A stretch of 38,371 nt of DNA from Pseudomonas sp. Irchel 3H7 (GTDB lineage Bacteria; Pseudomonadota; Gammaproteobacteria; Pseudomonadales; Pseudomonadaceae), in the NCBI RefSeq assembly GCF_900187605.1, contig NZ_FYEA01000023.1:1-38371 (forward strand). The letters run 5' to 3'. The notes beneath the pieces are model-generated. The model made no database searches. It saw nothing but the letters and a program-made list of their open reading frames with translations, and was not told where the DNA came from. Positions 27,628 through 33,588 of this stretch are shown piece by piece (positions within the stretch are counted from its first letter, which is position 1; each line of letters begins with the position of its first letter). The position numbers and the translations under genes are program-made.

Positions 27628-27658
27628 GCAGGCACGACCGGCCGGATCGTGCCTGCCC
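27628..27658 (-). promoter_or_regulatory. Intercistronic hairpin between peptide gene and M29-like gene
   Basis: Perfect 11-bp arms (GGCAGGCACGA and TCGTGCCTGCC) surround a 9-nt loop, 9 bp after the peptide stop and 31 bp before the enzyme start. On the minus strand GCTTTCTTC follows, a poor T-tract. This would be a partial terminator or a 3'-end stabiliser, giving more peptide mRNA than enzyme mRNA. Confidence 0.65.
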
Positions 27659-27667
27659 GGGGATGTC

Positions 27668-27805
27668 TTACAGAGGCCACATCGCCGTGCCGAACGGAAC
27701 TACCGCGTCGGCTTGCATCATTTCTACAGCCGCCTCGTGAGTCGGTGCTTCAAACCATTCGTCCAGTTGCAGTTCGGTATCCAAGTCTTTTTCCAGTGCT
27801 TGCAT
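27668..27805 (-). CDS. 45-residue putative precursor peptide
   Basis: The ATG at 27805 has an excellent ribosome site, AGGAG, 7 nt upstream. The peptide begins MQALEKDLDTELQLDEWFEA, is acidic through residue 34 and ends in a neutral hydrophobic stretch, VVPFGTAMWPL. It has no Cys or Ser and no signal peptide or membrane helix. The acidic amphipathic front followed by a short distinct tail is what a leader-core precursor looks like. I do not recognise the family. The strong start site, the placement before a metalloenzyme and the hairpin after the stop argue that it is a real gene. It is too short for ordinary ORF calling. Confidence 0.7.
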   Translation of the reverse strand: MQALEKDLDTELQLDEWFEAPTHEAAVEMMQADAVVPFGTAMWPL

Positions 27806-28066
27806 GGTCGATCTCCTAGATGACTTTCACGGTTGTGACTGGCCGGTCGAGGTGGCCGGCAAGACGTGAAGAACCTAGTTCAGGGTTTTTTGTAATGCAA
27901 AAAATTATTCATTTAATTTTTAAATAGACTTTTTATTCTGTTTTTACGCTCGGTTTTTCTTATTTAAAAACAAAAAACTAAGTCATGGTTTTCATTAGCA
28001 AGCTAGCTACCGTCAATTTGCAGACGTCTGACAGAATTTTCTGAAATGGAAACTCTGCGTTACGCA

Positions 28067-28086
28067 TCGTAAAGAAATGTTTACGA
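28067..28086. promoter_or_regulatory. TyrR/PhhR box candidate
   Basis: The sequence TCGTAAA, GAAATG, TTTACGA contains CGTAAA-N6-TTTACG. This matches the TyrR/PhhR consensus TGTAAA-N6-TTTACA at 10 of 12 positions and as a perfect 7-bp dyad. PhhR controls aromatic amino acid genes in pseudomonads. aroP starts 612 bp downstream; the peptide operon starts 262 bp away on the other side. Confidence 0.55.
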
Positions 28087-28260
28087 AAATACCGCTAAAA
28101 CCGAGTGAATCCAACCCGCCATGAGCGCTGTAAGGAAAACCTGCCGAAGCGCGCTTCACCGCAGGCTGCGCAGGGCTCTGGCGCGCTTGTTTCAGCGGCG
28201 TTTGCAGGGTGAGATGCGCCCCATGCCTGTCGTGCAGGTGCATAACAAGAAGGAGGCGCA

Positions 28261-28407
28261 ATGAACGCCGTGACTGATCTCCACCTCTCTCCGTGGGACG
28301 GTTTTTTCCTCGTCCACGCCGATGGCCTGCAAAGGCCTGACTCATTTTTTGCAGCCGCTCGAGCATCTCGAAGCGGACACACGCAATCCCGGCAACCATC
28401 ACGCTGA
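28261..28407 (+). CDS. Possible small ORF, 48 codons
   Basis: The ATG at 28261 follows AAGGAGG with 4 nt between, one of the best ribosome sites in the window. The frame reads MNAVTDLHLSPWDGFFLVHA and stops after 48 codons. I recognise no homology. It could be a small protein, a leader peptide of the aroP region or the remnant of a longer gene (two T6 runs in it are places where a frameshift could have occurred). Confidence 0.35.
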   Translation: MNAVTDLHLSPWDGFFLVHADGLQRPDSFFAAARASRSGHTQSRQPSR

Positions 28408-28441
28408 TCCAGCGGGGTCTGGCAGCAGGGGGTTAGCGGTG

Positions 28442-28698
28442 TACAATGCGCCGCGTTTTAACTGTGACCCTCTGCGTAATCGCGCAAATCTCAAGGCTAT
28501 CCGCCTTGTTCACTCCGTCGCGCCACAAGCGTTTCGGGTTCGATTTCGTCACAGATAAAAACAAACAGGTGACGCATGACCGTTGTAAATAAGCTGAACT
28601 CCTGGTGCCTGCGCTGGGGTTTGATCGGGGCTGCTTGAAATCGCAACCTTGCAGCAACGTCTACTGAACATCATCAAACCTTGCGTGAGACCTTTTTC
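28442..28698 (+). promoter_or_regulatory. aroP promoter (-10 TACAAT) and structured 5' leader
   Basis: TACAAT at 28442-28447 is a good -10; the -35 (CTGGCA, 28419-28424) is weak. The leader RNA could fold around CTGTGAC (28462-28468) paired with GTCACAG (28548-28554), enclosing a small AAGGC/GCCTT stem. The same GTCAC can alternatively pair with GTGAC (28569-28573), which overlaps the leader peptide ribosome site. These mutually exclusive pairings suggest riboregulation. Confidence 0.5.
28576..28638 (+). CDS. Leader peptide of aroP, 20 residues
   Basis: AGGTGA lies just upstream of the ATG at 28576. The peptide is MTVVNKLNSWCLRWGLIGAA. It contains Trp at positions 10 and 14, encoded by TGG, unusual for so short an ORF, and ends 60 nt before aroP. 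Because aroP imports aromatic amino acids including tryptophan, ribosome stalling at these codons or Trp-dependent arrest is a plausible control. No clear terminator hairpin follows, so Rho-dependent or translational coupling models fit better than classical attenuation. Confidence 0.55.
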   Translation: MTVVNKLNSWCLRWGLIGAA

Positions 28699-30117
28699 AT
28701 GAGTGGACAACCCTCGCAATCAGGCGAGCTGAAACGCGGCCTGAAAAATCGCCATATTCAACTGATCGCCCTCGGTGGCGCGATCGGTACCGGATTGTTC
28801 CTCGGCTCGGCCGGGGTACTGAAATCCGCTGGCCCGTCGATGATCCTCGGCTACGCCATCTGCGGCTTCATCGCCTTCATGATCATGCGCCAGCTCGGCG
28901 AGATGATCGTCGAAGAGCCGGTGGCCGGTTCCTTCAGCCATTTCGCGCACAAGTACTGGGGCGGCTTTGCCGGTTTCCTGTCGGGCTGGAACTGCTGGAT
29001 TCTGTACATTCTGGTGGGCATGTCGGAGCTGACCGCGGTCGGTAAATACATCCACTACTGGGCGCCGGACATTCCGACCTGGGTTTCTGCGGCAGCCTTC
29101 TTCGTGCTGATCAACGCGATCAACCTGGGCAACGTCAAAGTCTTCGGTGAAGCCGAATTCTGGTTCGCGATCATCAAGGTCGTGGCGATCGTCGGCATGA
29201 TTGCGCTCGGCAGCTACCTGCTGGTCAGCGGCAACGGCGGCCCGCAAGCCTCGGTAAGCAACCTGTGGTCGCACGGTGGTTTCTTCCCGAACGGTGTGAG
29301 CGGTCTGGTGATGGCCATGGCGATCATCATGTTCTCCTTCGGCGGTCTGGAAATGCTCGGTTTCACCGCTGCTGAAGCGGACAAGCCGAAGACCGTGATC
29401 CCGAAAGCGATCAACCAGGTGATCTACCGGATCCTGATTTTCTACATCGGTGCACTGGTTATCCTGCTGTCGCTGACTCCATGGGACAGTCTGCTGGAAA
29501 CCCTCAACGCGTCCGGCGATTCGTACAGCGGCAGCCCGTTCGTGCAAGTGTTCTCGATGCTCGGCAGCAACACCGCCGCGCACATCCTCAACTTCGTGGT
29601 CCTGACTGCTGCGTTGTCGGTGTACAACAGTGGCACCTACTGCAACAGCCGTATGCTGCTGGGCATGGCCGAGCAGGGCGATGCGCCGAAAGCGCTGGCG
29701 AAAATCGACAAGCGCGGCGTGCCGGTGCGGTCGATTCTGGCTTCGGCGGCGGTGACGCTGGTCGCTGTGCTGCTCAACTACCTGATCCCGCAGCACGCGC
29801 TGGAACTGCTGATGTCGCTGGTGGTTGCGACGCTGGTGATCAACTGGGCGATGATCAGCTTCTCGCACTTCAAGTTCCGTCAGCACATGAACAAGACCCG
29901 GCAGACGCCGCTGTTCAAGGCGCTGTGGTATCCGTACGGCAACTACATCTGCCTGGCGTTCGTCGCGTTCATCCTCGGCGTGATGCTGCTGATCCCGGGC
30001 ATTCAGATCTCGGTGTACGCGATTCCGGTGTGGGTCGTGTTCATGTGGGTCTGCTACGTGATCAAGAACAAGCGCGGTGCGCAGCAGGCCGTGCACGCGG
30101 CAGGTGCTGCCAAGTAA
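28699..30117 (+). CDS. aroP: Aromatic amino acid permease AroP
   Basis: From the ATG at 28699 it encodes 472 residues with twelve membrane helices of the APC family. The N-terminal GELKRGLKNRHIQLIALGGA and following GTGLFLGSAGV, the VEEPVAGSFSHFAHKYWGGF loop, TAAEADKPKTVIPKAINQVI and TAALSVYNSGTYCNSRML are nearly as in E. coli AroP, making this assignment firmer than a general amino acid permease. It imports Phe, Tyr and Trp by proton symport. An upstream in-frame TTG at 28681 is less likely. The ribosome site (GTGAGA) is weak, in keeping with the upstream leader peptide. A terminator follows. Confidence 0.92.
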   Translation: MSGQPSQSGELKRGLKNRHIQLIALGGAIGTGLFLGSAGVLKSAGPSMILGYAICGFIAFMIMRQLGEMIVEEPVAGSFSHFAHKYWGGFAGFLSGWNCWILYILVGMSELTAVGKYIHYWAPDIPTWVSAAAFFVLINAINLGNVKVFGEAEFWFAIIKVVAIVGMIALGSYLLVSGNGGPQASVSNLWSHGGFFPNGVSGLVMAMAIIMFSFGGLEMLGFTAAEADKPKTVIPKAINQVIYRILIFYIGALVILLSLTPWDSLLETLNASGDSYSGSPFVQVFSMLGSNTAAHILNFVVLTAALSVYNSGTYCNSRMLLGMAEQGDAPKALAKIDKRGVPVRSILASAAVTLVAVLLNYLIPQHALELLMSLVVATLVINWAMISFSHFKFRQHMNKTRQTPLFKALWYPYGNYICLAFVAFILGVMLLIPGIQISVYAIPVWVVFMWVCYVIKNKRGAQQAVHAAGAAK

Positions 30118-30136
30118 GCGCTGACGCAGAAACACA

Positions 30137-30164
30137 AAACCCGGCCTGAGTGCCGGGTTTTTTT
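30137..30164 (+). terminator. Rho-independent terminator after aroP
   Basis: AACCCGGC, loop CTGAGT, GCCGGGTT and a T-run, 20 bp past the aroP stop. Confidence 0.93.
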
Positions 30165-30185
30165 ATGGGTGCAAATATTGGTGCG

Positions 30186-31535
30186 CTATTGATAGTCGGC
30201 GAGAGGATAGTCCCTGCACAGGGTTTCGACCTCTGAACGAAACTGCGCGAGGAGCAGCGGTTCCAGGGTGTAATCCTGTTCGCCGAGCGGCGCTACCGTG
30301 TTCAGAATCCGCACGATCAAATCGACGATCTGGCGGCTGCCGTGGACATCGACCCGGCGTTGCGCCAGCGCAGCGGTGCCGATACGCAGTCCGCTGGTAA
30401 CCAGTGCCGAGCGGGGATCGTCGGGTACGCGATGTTTGTTGACGATGATCCCGCAGTGCCCCAGCGCCGCCTCGGCGATAGCCCCCGTGATGCCACCCCG
30501 CAAGCGCACCAGCACCGTGTGGTTTTCACTGCAGCCGCCAACCACTTCATAATCCTTGGCCTGAAACGCTTTGGCCATTTCATCCGCCGTGCTGCGGATC
30601 TGCGCCATGCAGGCATCGAATTCTGCGGACATTGCATAACCCAGCGCGGCAGCCTTCGCAGCGATCATGTTGGCAGCAGGCGCGCCCTGCATTCGCGGGT
30701 AAACGGCTTGATCAAGCAGGCGACTGAAGGTGGTCCGCAAACCGGGAATCTTGGTGTTCGCATCAGCACCGCTGAGAATCACGCCACCGCGAGGCCCGGC
30801 GAGTTGCTTGTGCGTGCACGTGACGGTGACGTGTGCCGCGTCGATCGGACTTGGATGGCGCCCGGTGGCGACCAGCCCGGCGATATGCGAAATATCGGCG
30901 AGCAGGATAGCCCCGGCTTCATCGGCAATTTCGCGAAACCGCTGGAAGTCCACCACACGTGAATAGGCGGTGGCGCCGCAGAGGATGACGCGTGGGCGGT
31001 GGGCGAGTGCGAGCAGGCGCACCTTGTCGTAATCGATAAGGCCGTCCGCTGTCGTACCGTACTGGATCGCCTTGTAGTAGGCGCCGGAAAACGCGGCGAG
31101 GCTGCCATGCGTGAGATGGCCACCGTGTTCCACCGCCATACCCAGCAAGGTGTCGCCAGGCTCAAGTAACGCTGTGAGCACCTGGTAAATGGCGGTCGAC
31201 GCCGAGTGCGGCTGCACGTTGGCGTATTGAGCCGTAAACAGTTGCCGCGCCCGGCGGATGGCCAGCGATTCGACCCGCTCGACATTCTCGCACCCAGCAC
31301 TGTGACGCTTGCCGGACATGCCTTCAGCGGTCACGTTGACCAGCACGGAAGCGCAGGCCGCCAAGGTTCGCGGCTGGACTGCGCAGGAGGAGGAGACCAG
31401 TGAAAGCGTGTGCTGTTGGCGCGTCACTTCAGCGTCGAGAATGGCCGCCAGTTCGGCGTCTTCTGCGCGGAGATCTGCCAGACCGCGTCGCAGCAAGTCA
31501 GCCTGGTTCTTGAGTGGTTCAGTAATGACTGCCAT
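30186..31535 (-). CDS. Divergent serine hydroxymethyltransferase-fold PLP enzyme
   Basis: A 449-residue fold-type I PLP enzyme clearly related to GlyA. It has ANVQPHSASTAIYQVLTALL, EHGGHLTHGS, LLADISHIAGLVATG, the PLP lysine Lys243 in CTHKQLAGPRGG, and VNKHRVPDDP and TSGLRIGT near the C-terminus. The N-terminal active site differs: the usual ASENY is replaced by VSSSCA, and in the AEGYPGKRYYGG motif the tyrosines are lost (NVTAEGMSGKRHSAGCE). Those tyrosines help bind substrate and folate, so this is probably not housekeeping SHMT. SHMT-related threonine transaldolases or aldolases are alternatives. AAGGAA precedes the ATG. It is divergent from the XRE/YhhQ pair. Confidence 0.8.
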   Translation of the reverse strand: MAVITEPLKNQADLLRRGLADLRAEDAELAAILDAEVTRQQHTLSLVSSSCAVQPRTLAACASVLVNVTAEGMSGKRHSAGCENVERVESLAIRRARQLFTAQYANVQPHSASTAIYQVLTALLEPGDTLLGMAVEHGGHLTHGSLAAFSGAYYKAIQYGTTADGLIDYDKVRLLALAHRPRVILCGATAYSRVVDFQRFREIADEAGAILLADISHIAGLVATGRHPSPIDAAHVTVTCTHKQLAGPRGGVILSGADANTKIPGLRTTFSRLLDQAVYPRMQGAPAANMIAAKAAALGYAMSAEFDACMAQIRSTADEMAKAFQAKDYEVVGGCSENHTVLVRLRGGITGAIAEAALGHCGIIVNKHRVPDDPRSALVTSGLRIGTAALAQRRVDVHGSRQIVDLIVRILNTVAPLGEQDYTLEPLLLAQFRSEVETLCRDYPLADYQ

Positions 31536-31589
31536 TGCTTATTCCTTCCCTGGTTTTGCGTGATTTGCGCATGTCCTTGCTTGCCAGAT

Positions 31590-31646
31590 CTGTACAGGCG
31601 AATCCGTGTTTTGACCGCTGTGCGCGCAAAACTAAACCCTGTACAG
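31590..31646. promoter_or_regulatory. Two CTGTACAG palindromes spaced 49 bp
   Basis: Identical CTGTACAGG sequences at 31590-31598 and 31639-31647, 55 to 111 bp upstream of the SHMT-like start. Twin sites about five helical turns apart suggest a cooperative regulator (possibly GntR/MocR-type, a guess). Confidence 0.45.
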
Positions 31647-32005
31647 GCCTCCCGGTTTTTCGTTCTTTCACTCTCGAGAATGGGACGCCGGATTGACGCA
31701 TCATAAATTTTTCAGTGAGGAACGCCACAGAATTAATCAAAAAAATGAACATTCTTCAAAGAAAATGATTCTTTTCGTGGTCGCGTCGGGTGTAAAACAG
31801 GCATTGCCCGGTGCCGATTTTCCGGCCTTGGGTGGAAGTCGAAAGGAACTGACGAGTCCGTACGGAGGCTGAAATGACCCCCGCACGTTGGCGGAAGCAG
31901 CCTGTGAAAGCTGACTTTTTATACCGAACCCAGGGAGGGAGAATGCTATGATCCTGCGCGGCACTGACAGGGATATAACTGCAATTTCCTACCTCACTTG
32001 TGTAT

Positions 32006-32027
32006 GTCCGGAATGATCATTCGGGAC
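32006..32027. promoter_or_regulatory. 22-bp near-palindrome, candidate operator of the XRE gene
   Basis: The arms GTCCGGAATGA and TCATTCGGGAC are complementary except for one pair (20 of 22 positions). It ends 22 nt upstream of the XRE start, where an autorepressor would block transcription. Confidence 0.55.
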
Positions 32028-32049
32028 GTGACATTGATTGCAGTTAAAA

Positions 32050-32673
32050 ATGGATGATAAGCATGTGATGCACAGAAGAGAAAGATCGGAGAATCTGAAG
32101 AACAACATCAAATACCTGATCAAGAGTCGCGGGGAAACTCAGTTGTCCCTGTGCCACTCCAGTGGTTTGACCCGAACGACCATCTATAACATTCTTGAAG
32201 GCAAGGTGGTCAATGTACAACAGTCCACTGTGCGCAAGATTTCTGATTTCTTCGGCGTGTCTTACGAGGAAATAGAGACGATTGATTTTGAAGAAAAGGA
32301 AATAATCGAAAGCAGTATTTCGCCACAGGGGAATATGAATCCGGCCGCTGTTCCGGTGATTAAAGAAAGTCTGCTGCTGCAAAGTCTGGATAAGAGAATT
32401 GGTGAGTTGGCCACGATTTATCCACTGACTTACTATTTTGGCGCTTCCTTTAATCTGATTGGCGTTTTGCTGGAAAATGAAATCAGCGGCATGAATGAAC
32501 CCGGCGATCTATTGATTGTGCAGAAAGGAGCGTCGACCAGCGACAGGGAAAAGCTGGTGTATGACAAAATCACAGCGAAGTTATATATAAGCCATGAAGG
32601 CAACTTTGATACGGATCGTGTATGCGTGATCGGAGATGTAATCGAGGAACGATTTAATGGATTGCAGTGTTGA
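32050..32673 (+). CDS. XRE-family regulator with S24-like C-terminal domain
   Basis: From the ATG at 32050 it encodes 207 residues; an ATG at 32068 is also possible, as no clear ribosome site decides. The N-terminal Cro/CI helix-turn-helix reads ETQLSLCHSSGLTRTTIYNI with LEGKVVNVQQSTVRKISDFF following. The C-terminal half (from about residue 125) looks like the beta-rich LexA/CI peptidase-like domain (MNEPGDLLIVQKG), but I see no certain Ser/Lys dyad. Codon use is more AT-rich than in the flanking core genes, a sign of transfer. Its last 17 bp overlap the start of the YhhQ-like gene, so the two are co-translated. Confidence 0.8.
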   Translation: MDDKHVMHRRERSENLKNNIKYLIKSRGETQLSLCHSSGLTRTTIYNILEGKVVNVQQSTVRKISDFFGVSYEEIETIDFEEKEIIESSISPQGNMNPAAVPVIKESLLLQSLDKRIGELATIYPLTYYFGASFNLIGVLLENEISGMNEPGDLLIVQKGASTSDREKLVYDKITAKLYISHEGNFDTDRVCVIGDVIEERFNGLQC

Positions 32674-33535
32674 ATTGGAAAACAGCAAGTACAAGTTGCT
32701 GGGATTCGAAAATGGAAAAAGCCTGGCCGTCATCATGGTCATCGCAACAGGCAAAATAATTAAAATAAAGCTAAGTGAAGTGTTGAATAGTGAGATTATG
32801 GATAATCTGAATAAAATCGAAGTGAAAAACCTCTACAAGAAGTTTTACTCCCAAGGCGGAGCACTCACCGCTTACGAAATCAATGACCGGCATGAGAGTT
32901 CCTGGATGATCTACATCATCCTGAACCTGATGCTGTTCACGCTTTACATTTTTACCAGTATTGCAGCGACAAAACCGATCTACCTCGAGTATTTCGATAT
33001 TGTCGTAACGCCGGGCACCTTCCTCTATCCGCTGACGTTTCTGATCGTTGACTTGCTCAATGAAACGTTTGGCCTGAGGCTGGCGCGAAAAGCGATTCTG
33101 TTCGCGTTCATCAGCAACGCCGCGATTATCATTCTGCTGGCCATCACGACCCATCTTCCGGGATTGCCGGGCTGGAAACTCGATGGCGCTTACAATGATG
33201 TTATTAGTCAGTTGTCAGCAGTTCTGGTAGCATCTTCTATATCGTTTCTGGTTTCCGAGAACATAAACTCGTATCTGTTGTGCAAGATTAAAGAACTCAC
33301 AAATTCCAGGTTTCTGTTTTTGCGAGTATTTTTAAGCACGTTGTTTGCCGTGATCATCGACAGTTTTCTGTTCTGCTATATCGCGTTTTACGGGACGATG
33401 GAAAATAGCGCGATACTGGGCATGATCTACGTTCAGATCGCAATCAAGGTAGGTTTTGCGTTCTTTAATATCTTGCCGGCCTACGGCGCAAGATCATTGT
33501 TCAAGAAGTACCTGACGGGTGCGCAGACGCAATAA
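32657..33535 (+). CDS. YhhQ/VUT-family queuosine-precursor transporter with N-terminal extension
   Basis: The protein has 292 residues. From about residue 82 it is a six-helix membrane protein with the VUT/YhhQ signature TPGTFLYPLTFLIVDLLNET followed by FGLRLARKA, and the late IKVGFAFFNILPAYGARSLF. YhhQ imports the queuosine precursors preQ0 and preQ1. Unlike YhhQ (about 220 residues) it carries roughly 80 extra soluble residues, charged and beta-rich at first (YKLLGFENGKSLAVIMVIA). I cannot assign this extension; it might sense a ligand or bind the co-encoded XRE regulator. It overlaps the XRE gene by 17 bp and is convergent with the QueC gene. Confidence 0.85.
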   Translation: MDCSVELENSKYKLLGFENGKSLAVIMVIATGKIIKIKLSEVLNSEIMDNLNKIEVKNLYKKFYSQGGALTAYEINDRHESSWMIYIILNLMLFTLYIFTSIAATKPIYLEYFDIVVTPGTFLYPLTFLIVDLLNETFGLRLARKAILFAFISNAAIIILLAITTHLPGLPGWKLDGAYNDVISQLSAVLVASSISFLVSENINSYLLCKIKELTNSRFLFLRVFLSTLFAVIIDSFLFCYIAFYGTMENSAILGMIYVQIAIKVGFAFFNILPAYGARSLFKKYLTGAQTQ

Positions 33536-33545
33536 AGAGAGGAGG

Positions 33546-33574
33546 GCGCTCACTCGGCATGCTTGAGTGAGCGC
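33546..33574. terminator. Hairpin between the convergent YhhQ-like and queC genes
   Basis: GCGCTCACTC, nine bases, GAGTGAGCGC: perfect 10-bp arms in the 53-bp gap between two convergent stops. T-runs are weak; it probably serves both directions. Confidence 0.7.
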
Positions 33575-33588
33575 TTCTTGTTGCAGTA

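Larger units (their letters stand above)
27806..28441. other. Long divergent intergenic region, AT-rich near the peptide operon
   Basis: About 640 bp separate the peptide operon from the aroP transcription unit. Bases 27880-28010 are strikingly AT-rich and probably carry the minus-strand operon promoter. A TyrR/PhhR-box-like site is at 28067-28086. A possible 48-codon ORF with a strong ribosome site is at 28261-28407. Nothing else could be assigned. Confidence 0.6.
31536..32049. other. Divergent regulatory region between the SHMT-like and XRE genes
   Basis: This 514-bp gap has no gene. Two CTGTACAG palindromes lie at 31590-31597 and 31639-31646, closer to the SHMT-like gene. A near-perfect 22-bp palindrome lies just upstream of the XRE gene at 32006-32027. 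Bases 31705-31780 are AT-rich. Confidence 0.6.

Noticed and set aside
28720..30135. 471-codon minus-strand open frame antisense to aroP
   Set aside because: Low-complexity His/Gln/Asp/Arg translation, typical mirror frame of a membrane protein gene.
31750..31785. Fur-box-like AAAATGATTCTTTT
   Set aside because: Only a short AT-rich half-match; the neighbouring genes have no iron connection.
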